Shown piece by piece: positions 47,901-57,640 of a stretch of 64,000 nt of DNA. Both the position numbers and the translations under genes were made by a program. Where the stretch lies: the NCBI GenBank assembly GCA_029204045.2, contig CM055063.1:43185562-43249561 (forward strand), in the 5' to 3' direction. Source of the DNA: Tillandsia leiboldiana (taxonomy: Eukaryota; Streptophyta; Magnoliopsida; Poales; Bromeliaceae). Position 1 is the stretch's first letter; every line of letters starts with the position of its first letter. The notes under the pieces were generated by a model. That model had not been told where the DNA came from. It saw only the letters and a program-made list of their open reading frames with translations, and made no database searches.

Positions 47901-48671
47901 GACCCTATGGGGCAATCACTGAGATTTGGGTTACTGTGAGTGAGTGGTTGCATAGCATGTGTCTTAGTAGAGTTTTCTTTGAGCATAGTACTTATGACAT
48001 ATTAGCAGTAGTGAGTGGATGCATACCATCATCTGTGTTCTTTTTCCCATTGAGCATAGTAGATAGAGGCTTGATAGCTGTAGATACTTTTCCAGCTTAT
48101 TTTTCATTATCACAGTCTTTTTCTGTTATCTTATGCCTCTAGTAGACTTAGTGGGCAGACCGTGGGTCTTGGAGACGGTATCCACTGAGAACTACTGTAG
48201 GATGTAGTTCTCACACCCTCTGTCGGTGACAGGTTGCTGAGCCTTTTTCTTCTGTTCCTGCCCGAGCTGGCTCGACGGACCGAGGACATGGAGTCACGAG
48301 ATAGTTCCCTACCAGCATAGTCCTCTTTTAGTGAGGTAGATGTACCATCCCGGACTGTGGGATTCACTGTGTATTGTTATATTTCTAGTTTTAGTTATCT
48401 CCCTTTTTGGATTCGTAGATGTTGTATAGGTGGATTTTTTATTTGTATCTGACCTTGTATTATTCAGGTATTTGGGGAGATGGACTTTGTATTTATTTAC
48501 AGCTTTGTATTAGTTTGATTTTATATTACAGCTTTCTTTTTCCGCTCTGATATCTGTGTAGCTGTAGTTCTATCTTTTGCAGGTTAGACGCTTCGTCGGT
48601 GCGGGGCTTCCCGTGTCGACGGCGGATCTGTTGGCGAGCCCGGATCGCAGTTTCGACCCCGGGGCGTGACA
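44964..48671 (+). mobile_element. SOLO-I: solo Gypsy LTR (3708 bp), TSD GCTGC
   Basis: Starts TGTGAGGACCCGG, ends CCCCGGGGCGTGACA, and is flanked by GCTGC on both sides (44959-44963, 48672-48676). No internal region is present, so an LTR-LTR recombination removed it. The left half (to about 46450) is the reverse complement of part of the LARD-F LTR, including the GTTTTGCGTGC array, so both belong to one broad LTR lineage in opposite orientation. The 3' end carries the hairpin at 48594-48621 and the motif GGCGGATCTGTTGGCGAGCC shared with TEK-J. Open frames in its GC-rich and repeat parts are not genes. Confidence 0.88.
46056..46375. repeat. GTTTTGCGTGCGGACTYCG array in SOLO-I
   Basis: Begins with 18-bp units (CGTTTTGCGTGCGGACTT, three in a row near 46079-46140), then longer units of about 40 bp. 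Reverse-complement relative of the LARD-F array at 33484-34330. Confidence 0.75.
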
Positions 48672-48703
48672 GCTGCATCCATACATGAACCTGTGGGGAG
48701 GTC

Positions 48704-51439
48704 TGTAGAGTACCGGAGCTTCGGGCAGTGTGCCGACTCCACGTGGCAGCCTGGTATTGTGGAAATACCTTCAGCAGGTTCTGATTTCGTTTACAGGATG
48801 GTTCGGGTGGTCCCGGAGCGACGCAGAAGCTTTTTGTTAGAAAAGTGAGTTGGCGTCGGCTTGAGAGCTTGCGGGCCGAGCATCGGATTCATGGATGGGT
48901 TTGATGTGAGTTGATCCCTGGGGACATGTGTATTATGAGTTTACAGAGGTGTTCGGTTGGTTGCGGGGCGATGCGGAGGTCCCGAGGCAAGAAAGTGAGT
49001 TGACGGGGCGATTTCAGAGATTTTCGGGCTGTTCTGGAGCTTTTGGGTGGCTTGGTTCCGGAACCAGCCATTTGGTTCCGGAACCAGGGCCCGTGTACCG
49101 GTACCAAGTGGGTGGTACCGGTACACAAGCACAGGAAGTGCCCTGTTTTAGTCCGAATTGCACAGTGAACTGAGGTATGGGTCTTTCTTCTGTTCCAACC
49201 ACCCCAGGCATGATTTATACACCTTGTCCCCCTCTCTCTCTTCCACCCTACATCATCTTCATCCTCCTCCATTTCTTGCTGCCAGAGAAGAGAAAGAAGA
49301 GGAAGAAGTAGAAGGAGAAGAGAAGGGTCTGTGAGCTTCTTGCATTGTGGGAGTTGACCCGGTCAACGCGCGCTGGCGAGGAGCAATTGAGGTAATTTAA
49401 TTGTTGGAGATTATGGATTTGGATTTGTTTGTTCTCCTCTTGGGTTTTATTGATGGAATTGATTGGGATTTTGAGCTAATTTCCATCCTTTCTCTCCCTC
49501 TCTCCCTGTGCTCTCGGGTGCAAGCAGGGAGGTTACTGCGCAAATCCGAGGTTTTGTCTGCTCCATGCGCGCGTGTGAGGGACCCTTTTGAGCTGAGCAG
49601 AGGCATGCTGGGACCTTTGGGAGTGTGATAGAGGATTGATCGGAGCTTCGTGGATTTTTCCGAGACGCGCGACGGCGCGCGTGCGCGCGAGAGGCACAGT
49701 GCAGTTTTTCGTCTGTTTTCGCCCGTTTCTTCTCCGATTTCGGCGTGGCCTTCGGAAAGCATTTGAGGTGGGTTGGGATTTCTTCAAGATGTGTGGAATG
49801 CCCTCTAAAGCTATTTGAATGCATGTTGATCATGTTTAGCTTAATTATTTGCATAGCTGGTAAATCTGATAGTTGCCTAGAAAATTGTAGGAATACAATT
49901 GCAAGCCCCAGATATTTTTAGCATGATCTAGAAGTGATTTGACACTAGACTGCATGTTTAGTTGGCTTTATATTGGCATCTGAACCGTTTTAAAAATCGT
50001 CGGAACTGTTTTAAGGAAAACTGGGTTTTGAAAATAGTTTTAAAACATTGAGATCTTCCCGAGGGGTTGAGTAGGTTCAGGATGCATGTGTTCTCGTGCC
50101 AGAGGGCCGAGTGGATTTTTAGAGCATTATGAGATGACTTTCTAGTGTCATGAGAGAGTTTTGAGATACTTGAGTTCGCGGGGTATTGAGGATGTATTCC
50201 CTGATTGGGTTACTCTAGATCATGGGTCGTGTTCTGATTTAGTGGTGGAGATGGTTCTCCCACTTAGCCTTGAGAGTTTTGGGGGCTCTGGCAGATCGAG
50301 TCGTGGAGGTTTCCCGACTCAGCCACGGGACGTGCATTATCAGATTGAGTCGTTGAGGGTTCTCCGACATAGCTGTGAGAGTGTTGGGCTTTCCTGTTCG
50401 AGTCGTGGAGTCTTTCTACGACTGAGTATGCTTGTTGAGCATTGAGATCCGATCTGTTTGATCGTGGATTATAGCCTGCTGAGCCTGGCTTTTTATGCCA
50501 GTTATGAGATACTTGAGATACTTGAGATACTTGAGTTCGGTGGGGTCGCTCCCCTCGAGCTACGCCCCGGGTGCGATGATGATACCGAGCCTGACGAGGC
50601 TGCGATGTGATTACTGAGATGGTCCTAGAGGGACACCCTACGTAAGTCCGTTCCTCCGGGATGTGCGGCAGTGGATGCCTACGTAAGTCCGTTCCTACGG
50701 GATGCGCGGCAGTAGATGAGCGCAGGCTTGTTTGACTGGTCCAAAGAGGGACAGTCATTGGGATTGGGTGATATGTGTGAGTGAGTTTCATAGCATGTTC
50801 ATAGATGAGTTTTCCTTTGAGCATGATACTTGAGGCATGTTAGCAGTAGCGAGTGTATGCACATCTTCATCATTGTAGAGTTTCTTGAGCATGATGATTG
50901 AGACATGATAGCTATAGTTTCTTTCAGCTTTTATCTATCTATCTATCTGCATACCTATCTGTTGTGCCTCCGGTAGACTTGTGGGCATACCGTGGATATT
51001 GAGACGGTACCCACTGGGAACTACCTTTGCAGTAGTTCTCACACCCGCTGCGGTGACAGGTTCCTGTGGTAGCTGTTCCGGCTTGGTTCGCGCGGAGGCA
51101 GCTGATCGAGGTGAGGACGTGGCCGTTTAGTTCCTTACCAGCACTGAGAGTCAGAGGTAGATGTACCTTGGGTATTTTATGACTCCACTTTTGTACTGGA
51201 CATTCTGAGAGATCAGTGAGGATTCTTGTACTTTTGTAGCTGAGAGACCTTGTATCGAGATTTTTATTATATCAGATGTTCAGTGGATTTCTGTAGCTAT
51301 TTGGTTTTCTTTCAGCTCTGATACATTATAGCTATAGATCTGACTTGCAGGGTAGACGCTTCGTCTGTACGGCAGTTTCCGTACAGATGGCGGATCTGTT
51401 GGCGAGCCCGGGTCGCAGTTTCGACCCCGGGGCGTGACA
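48704..51439 (+). repeat. left LTR of TEK-J (2736 bp)
   Basis: Starts TGTAGAGTACCGG, ends CCCCGGGGCGTGACA. Contains the phased palindromes at 49053-49124, a TATA-like TTTATACA at about 49214, a TCTA microsatellite near 50933-50950, and terminal hairpins TCTGTACGG/CCGTACAGA (51364-51387) and GGGTCG/CGACCC (51410-51427). No gene. Confidence 0.93.
49053..49124. promoter_or_regulatory. four CCGG-centred palindromes exactly 20 bp apart (TEK-J left LTR)
   Basis: TGGTTCCGGAACCA at 49053-49066 and 49073-49086, then GTACCGGTAC at 49095-49104 and 49115-49124. The centres fall at 49059.5, 49079.5, 49099.5 and 49119.5. A TATA-like sequence lies about 95 bp downstream. The right LTR has the same array at 55249-55320. 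The arrangement resembles the paired GATCCGGATC arrays of the Sirevirus promoters. Confidence 0.7.
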
Positions 51440-51447
51440 GATTAGGG

Positions 51448-51459
51448 TGGTATCAGAGC
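51448..51459 (+). promoter_or_regulatory. primer binding site of TEK-J
   Basis: TGGTATCAGAGC follows the LTR end by eight bases; initiator Met tRNA type. Confidence 0.9.
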
Positions 51460-51610
51460 CTAGGAATATAGGTCGTTGAGGACTTAGTGACCCTAGGCTA
51501 TTGGTTGGACAGTAGGATGACTGTCGTGAGAGACGTGATTGTAGCGAGAGTCCTGATTGAGTTTGTACCTCCCCCGAGGGATTGGGGCGAGTGATTTTAC
51601 ATGTTTATTC

Positions 51611-51653
51611 TCTAAAGTGATTATGTTGGCTGCAGACAACATAATACTTTAGA
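51611..51653 (+). ncRNA. leader stem-loop with CTGCAG loop, candidate dimerisation signal (TEK-J)
   Basis: Outer stem TCTAAAGT (51611-51618) / ACTTTAGA (51646-51653). Inner stem TTATGTTG (51621-51628) / CAACATAA (51637-51644) with loop GCTGCAGA. It starts 173 nt after the primer-site start. The outer stem sequence is unrelated to that of TEK-C but pairs just as well. Confidence 0.6.
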
Positions 51654-51739
51654 ACGGTTAACATGTTATAGACTTTCGCTTGATTGGGTCGAGAGTGTTT
51701 GTGGTTTGGTTGGCCGTGACTGTTCTTCTTGTTGGCCCT

Positions 51740-54700
51740 GTGATGCCGTGCAGCGGCGAGGGCGTGTGTGACCTTGGATGAGGAGCCCGAACAGCGGGAG
51801 GCTGAATGGACAGAGCAGAGCGAGGTCTGCGAGTTACGGGCCCAGGTAGCTCAGTTGTTTAGGCGACGCGGCGCCAGGAAGAGAACATGGAGCGCGTGAT
51901 GCGCATGTTTGAGCAGAGAGTATTGTTTGAGGTATCGCCGTAGTACTTCCGGCCGCGACATTGTCGATTTCGACCCAGGTTGCACTGTGAGTAGTGCGGG
52001 AGCAGTGAGAGATTGCTGACTGATAGTTGTGCATTCGCCAGTTCCATCCCCTACTGATTTCAGGGCAGAGTTGGAGCCTCGAGAGGCCGAGAACTGGATT
52101 GCCGCTTTGGAAAGTGTTTGAGGACTTGTTATCCAGGACAAGCATCGGGTGCACTTGGTTATGCACTTTGGATAAGGACGCCGAGAGTTGGTGGCGTCGA
52201 GTTGTCCTATTGAACCACCGGGAGAGCAGTCGAGGACTTGGAGCGAGTTTCTTCGACGGTTGAGCAGTGTGCCCCATGTTGCCAGGATGAGGCCCAGATT
52301 GTTGATTATGTTTGAGAGGGGACTGCATTGAGATGTTGTCACTTTGGGTATTCTCGGCGAGCGATTTTAGATGCACCGATTGTGCATGCCCGATGGATTG
52401 ACCGAGGATCTGCGATCATGTCTGAGAGGGACGGAGAGCGAGGGACTAGCTCGAGAGAGAGATGTCCAGTATCGCCTGATTTTGGGATAGTCGAGTGGAT
52501 CGAGGTTGCCATGATTCCAGTCACAGGATCATGAGCCTCAGAGGAGACAGAGACCAGGAGGTTCCCGACAGTCAAGGCACCAGCAGCAGTGCTAGGATGA
52601 CTGTATCCCTTGCGGTGGGCCGCATTCGTCACCATAGAGTGACTTCAGAAAAGGGCGATGCTTTCATGTGTTTAGTCAGGACATCTTCAGGCAGAGGGTC
52701 CCAGAGTGGTGTTCTTGGATTTGCCGCCTGCGACGGCACCCCACTACCCCTTCAGGATGCAGCGGTTCATCCGACTTACCGGTAGGCTGATTTAGCCGAG
52801 ATGCCGAGGCAGATTGAGCGATGGCCACCATCATCTTGTGGATGAATTGTGCAGCCGATTAGAGGACGCCAGGATAATAGATCGCGTCTTATCAGGTGTG
52901 GTTGCTTATGGTCATTAGAGTTGGAGCATGTTGATGCCGCCGTTTAGTGAGACTGAGATCGAGTTAGTGATCGACGTGGTTTGGAAACCGCGCCGACTTC
53001 GGCAGCATCTCTTGGAGTATCACTCGTGAGCCAGTGAGAGAGCTGTTAGCGCAGCTGCGGATCCGAGGGATCGAGAGGTCTGGGTGACCCCATGCCACGT
53101 CGTGAGGATACGGCAGTGAGGATCCGAGAGATTGGTATTTTGGATGTGATGCCACGCCGTTGATACACGGTGGTGATGCCACGCCGTTGATACACGGTGG
53201 TGATGCCATGCCGTTGGTATACGGCAGTGATGCCACGTTGTGAGTGCACAACGGTGAGAGTGCTGTGACGATTCGAGCACAGTTAGATTTGGGTCGTGTT
53301 GGGTTGATGCCTTGCGGGACATTGAAGGCTTTGTGGAACCCTACAGCTGAGGGCTGTGCCAGATAGAGTCTGAACCCGATAAAGACATTTTGAGCTTACA
53401 GTGAGGTCAAGCGGATTGACTAAGGCCCTGCGGCCTTTTGGATTTGAGGACTTGTGTGTTCCGGCGGTACTTGGACCGGGCAGTAGAACCAGTGTGAGTT
53501 TGAGCTCTACAGTGAGTTGCCGTGCTAGTAGTTGAGTTAAATTTATACAAGGCCAGTTGATTTGATTATATCGGATTTGGTTTCCGAGATGAGTTTAAGC
53601 ACGAGGAGCACTTAAGGATAGTGCTGCAACTTCTATGAGAAGAAGTTGATGCCGAGTTGTAAGAGAATTTGCTCTTAGACTTCGGAAGATTTTGTGGTTA
53701 GGCCATGTTATTACAGCCGCAGGAGTGACAGTGGACCCGGCGAAGAGTGTTGCCGTTTAGGTTCGGCTTGGACCCATGATAGTGACAGAGGTCCAGAGTT
53801 GTGGATTTAGCAGTGCCAGCATAACCTTGAGGAGTTCAAGCTGTGGATGGTATTAACATCATTGTGAATAGTTGCTTGAGATAGAGAGAGATTTGAGATA
53901 TCTATCGATCCTAGAACCTGAGGTACTGGGTTACTCAGAAGGATTTTGATTTGGGGCAATGCCGGTGGATAAAGTTATTAAGGATGTATGATTGAGCTTA
54001 CAGTAACGTCCCGACAAAGACAAGTGGTCGCAGCTGCCTTGAATAGGCGAGCGGTACAGTTTTGGAGTATGAGGGTTACTTAGCGGATGCCGCTGAAAGA
54101 GTAAGTTGAGACGAATTGAGATTAAGGTGGTGTTCCCTGGGAATGTGGCAAAACTTGTGTTTTGGACTCGTAACCCACTCCGTTGGACAGGATTAGAGAG
54201 GGAACTTCTCAGTGAATGCAGCGGGAGTACTGAAGTACAAGGACCGCATCTGTGTGCCCGTGGATTCCGAGATCCGAGAGCTGATTTTAGGGGTTAGGGG
54301 TTGAGTGTAGTTCTCGATGTTGGACTTCTTACCCCGTGGATGGATGTAAGAATGCATCGTGAAGCTCTCAGCATTGTGGTTGCTAAGGAGCAACGGAAAA
54401 GTTATGCCAATTGGAGGCAGAGAGTTTTGGTGACTTCTGGAAATCACTATCCGCAGAAATGTGTAGATTTGAGATTTCGCGGGAAGTTAAGTCCGCGAAT
54501 TATTGGCATATTCGAGGAGTTAGAGCGCATTGGATCAGTTGTTCACCGAGTTGCGCTACCGCCATGGTTTGGCAAGTACCCACGAGGACGTTGGTGTATC
54601 CGTTCTGAGGGAAGTATGGATTGGATCCCTTGTATGATTTGGATTTCGCTTCTTTGGAGTCAGACGAGGATTTGGGCTATCAGAAGCGACCGGTGCGAAT

Positions 54701-54848
54701 TCTTGCTCGAGAGACGAGAGAATTGCGCAACCGGATCTTACCTTTGATAAAGGTCTTATGGAGTCATCATGAGGAGCGAGAGGCCACTTGAGAGCCGGAC
54801 GATGAGTTGAGGATCTCCTATCCCCACTTGTTTGAGTCACCCTCCTGA
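51740..54848 (+). pseudogene. gag-pol: decayed gag-pol of TEK-J
   Basis: Compared with TEK-C by eye, remnants appear in native order: gag (about 51780-52600, including sequence for an AESWWRR-like motif near 52185), reverse transcriptase pieces (about 53400-53830, with ITAAGV near 53710 and VDPAK near 53730), and integrase C-terminus to chromodomain (about 54460-54848, ending HLFES before the stop). Frames are broken many times and the region is about 1.7 kb shorter than the TEK-C polyprotein. It cannot encode any enzyme. A 27-bp minisatellite replaces the protease/early RT area. Confidence 0.75.
53146..53253. repeat. 27-bp minisatellite inside TEK-J
   Basis: Units starting GTGATGCCACG at 53146, 53173, 53200 and 53227, with small differences between them. 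Confidence 0.85.
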
Positions 54849-54864
54849 GTTTTGGATTTTGGAG

Positions 54865-54899
54865 GTTTCGAGGACGAAACCTTTTTAAGGAGGGGAGAG
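54865..54899 (+). promoter_or_regulatory. post-stop palindrome and polypurine tract of TEK-J
   Basis: GTTTCGAGGACGAAAC at 54865-54880, identical to TEK-C, and AGGAGGGGAGAG directly before the right LTR. Confidence 0.75.
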
Positions 54900-57635
54900 T
54901 GTAGAGTACCGGAGCTTCGGGCAGTGTGCCGACTCCACGTGGCAGCCTGGTATTGTGGAAATACCTTCAGCAGGTTCTGATTTCGTTTACAGGATGGTTC
55001 GGGTGGTCCCGGAGCGACGCAGAAGCTTTTTGTTAGAAAAGTGAGTTGGCGTCGGCTTGAGAGCTTGCGGGCCGAGCATCGGATTCATGGATGGGTTTGA
55101 TGTGAGTTGATCCCTGGGGACATGTGTATTATGAGTTTACAGAGGTGTTCGGTTGGTTGCGGGGCGATGCGGAGGTCCCGAGGCAAGAAAGTGAGTTGAC
55201 GGGGCGATTTCAGAGATTTTCGGGCTGTTCTGGAGCTTTTGGGTGGCTTGGTTCCGGAACCAGCCATTTGGTTCCGGAACCAGGGCCCGTGTACCGGTAC
55301 CAAGTGGGTGGTACCGGTACACAAGCACAGGAAGTGCCCTGTTTTAGTCCGAATTGCACAGTGAACTGAGGTATGGGTCTTTCTTCTGTTCCAACCACCC
55401 CAGGCATGATTTATACACCTTGTCCCCCTCTCTCTCTTCCACCCTACATCATCTTCATCCTCCTCCATTTCTTGCTGCCAGAGAAGAGAAAGAAGAGGAA
55501 GAAGTAGAAGGAGAAGAGAAGGGTCTGTGAGCTTCTTGCATTGTGGGAGTTGACCCGGTCAACGCGCGCTGGCGAGGAGCAATTGAGGTAATTTAATTGT
55601 TGGAGATTATGGATTTGGATTTGTTTGTTCTCCTCTTGGGTTTTATTGATGGAATTGATTGGGATTTTGAGCTAATTTCCATCCTTTCTCTCCCTCTCTC
55701 CCTGTGCTCTCGGGTGCAAGCAGGGAGGTTACTACGCAAATCCGAGGTTTTGTCTGCTCCATGCGCGCGTGTGAGGGACCCTTTTGAGCTGAGCAGAGGC
55801 ATGCTGGGACCTTTGGGAGTGTGATAGAGGATTGATCGGAGCTTCGTGGATTTTTCCGAGACGCGCGACGGCGCGCGTGCGCGCGAGAGGCACAGTGCAG
55901 TTTTTCGTCTGTTTTCGCCCGTTTCTTCTCCGATTTCGGCGTGGCCTTCGGAAAGCATTTGAGGTGGGTTGGGATTTCTTCAAGATGTGTGGAATGCCCT
56001 CTAAAGCTATTTGAATGCATGTTGATCATGTTTAGCTTAATTATTTGCATAGCTGGTAAATCTGATAGTTGCCTAGAAAATTGTAGGAATACAATTGCAA
56101 GCCCCAGATATTTTTAGCATGATCTAGAAGTGATTTGACACTAGACTGCATGTTTAGTTGGCTTTATATTGGCATCTGAACCGTTTTAAAAATCGTCGGA
56201 ACTGTTTTAAGGAAAACTGGGTTTTGAAAATAGTTTTAAAACATTGAGATCTTCCCGAGGGGTTGAGTAGGTTCAGGATGCATGTGTTCTCGTGCCAGAG
56301 GGCCGAGTGGATTTTTAGAGCATTATGAGATGACTTTCTAGTGTCATGAGAGAGTTTTGAGATACTTGAGTTCGCGGGGTATTGAGGATGTATTCCCTGA
56401 TTGGGTTACTCTAGATCATGGGTCGTGTTCTGATTTAGTGGTGGAGATGGTTCTCCCACTTAGCCTTGAGAGTTTTGGGGGCTCTGGCAGATCGAGTCGT
56501 GGAGGTTTCCCGACTCAGCCACGGGGCGTGCATTATCAGATTGAGTCGTTGAGGGTTCTCCGACATAGCTGTGAGAGTGTTGGGCTTTCCTGTTCGAGTC
56601 GTGGAGTCTTTCTACGACTGAGTATGCTTGTTGAGCATTGAGATCCGATCTGTTTGATCGTGGATTATAGCCTGCTGAGCCTGGCTTTTTATGCCAGTTA
56701 TGAGATACTTGAGATACTTGAGATACTTGAGTTCGGTGGGGTCGCTCCCCTCGAGCTACGCCCCGGGTGCGATGATGATACCGAGCCTGACGAGGCTGCG
56801 ATGTGATTACTGAGATGGTCCTAGAGGGACACCCTACGTAAGTCCGTTCCTCCGGGATGTGCGGCAGTGGATGCCTACGTAAGTCCGTTCCTACGGGATG
56901 CGCGGCAGTAGATGAGCGCAGGCTTGTTTGACTGGTCCAAAGAGGGACAGTCATTGGGATTGGGTGATATGTGTGAGTGAGTTTCATAGCATGTTCATAG
57001 ATGAGTTTTCCTTTGAGCATGATACTTGAGGCATGTTAGCAGTAGCGAGTGTATGCACATCTTCATCATTGTAGAGTTTCTTGAGCATGATGATTGAGAC
57101 ATGATAGCTATAGTTTCTTTCAGCTTTTATCTATCTATCTATCTGCATACCTATCTGTTGTGCCTCCGGTAGACTTGTGGGCATACCGTGGATATTGAGA
57201 CGGTACCCACTGGGAACTACCTTTGCAGTAGTTCTCACACCCGCTGCGGTGACAGGTTCCTGTGGTAGCTGTTCCGGCTTGGTTCGCGCGGAGGCAGCTG
57301 ATCGAGGTGAGGACGTGGCCGTTTAGTTCCTTACCAGCACTGAGAGTCAGAGGTAGATGTACCTTGGGTATTTTATGACTCCACTTTTGTACTGGACATT
57401 CTGAGAGATCAGTGAGGATTCTTGTACTTTTGTAGCTGAGAGACCTTGTATCGAGATTTTTATTATATCAGATGTTCAGTGGATTTCTGTAGCTATTTGG
57501 TTTTCTTTCAGCTCTGATACATTATAGCTATAGATCTGACTTGCAGGGTAGACGCTTCGTCTGTACGGCAGTTTCCGTACAGATGGCGGATCTGTTGGCG
57601 AGCCCGGGTCGCAGTTTCGACCCCGGGGCGTGACA
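54900..57635 (+). repeat. right LTR of TEK-J (2736 bp)
   Basis: Same length and ends as the left LTR. Phased palindromes at 55249-55320, TCTA microsatellite near 57129, terminal hairpin 57560-57583. Confidence 0.93.
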
Positions 57636-57640
57636 AGGTC

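Larger units (their letters stand above)
48704..57635 (+). mobile_element. TEK-J: nonautonomous Gypsy element with near-identical LTRs and decayed interior, TSD AGGTC
   Basis: Target copies AGGTC at 48699-48703 and 57636-57640. LTRs 48704-51439 and 54900-57635 are both 2736 bp; by eye I found only two substitutions (about 49537/55733 and 50329/56525). The 3460-bp interior is full of stops and deletions yet keeps gag-to-chromodomain order. LTRs are made identical at insertion, so the interior must have decayed before this recent insertion, implying mobilisation in trans. Confidence 0.92.

Noticed and set aside
49207..49330. Strong CT-rich leader after a TATA-like box, suggesting a host gene start
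   Set aside because: It lies inside the TEK-J LTR and is duplicated in the other LTR (about 55403-55526). It is best read as the element's own promoter and leader.
50264..50824. 186-aa minus-strand frame repeated at 56460-57020
   Set aside because: Present in both copies only because they are the two TEK-J LTRs. It has no domain, and its repeated residues come from the GAGATACTT repeats.
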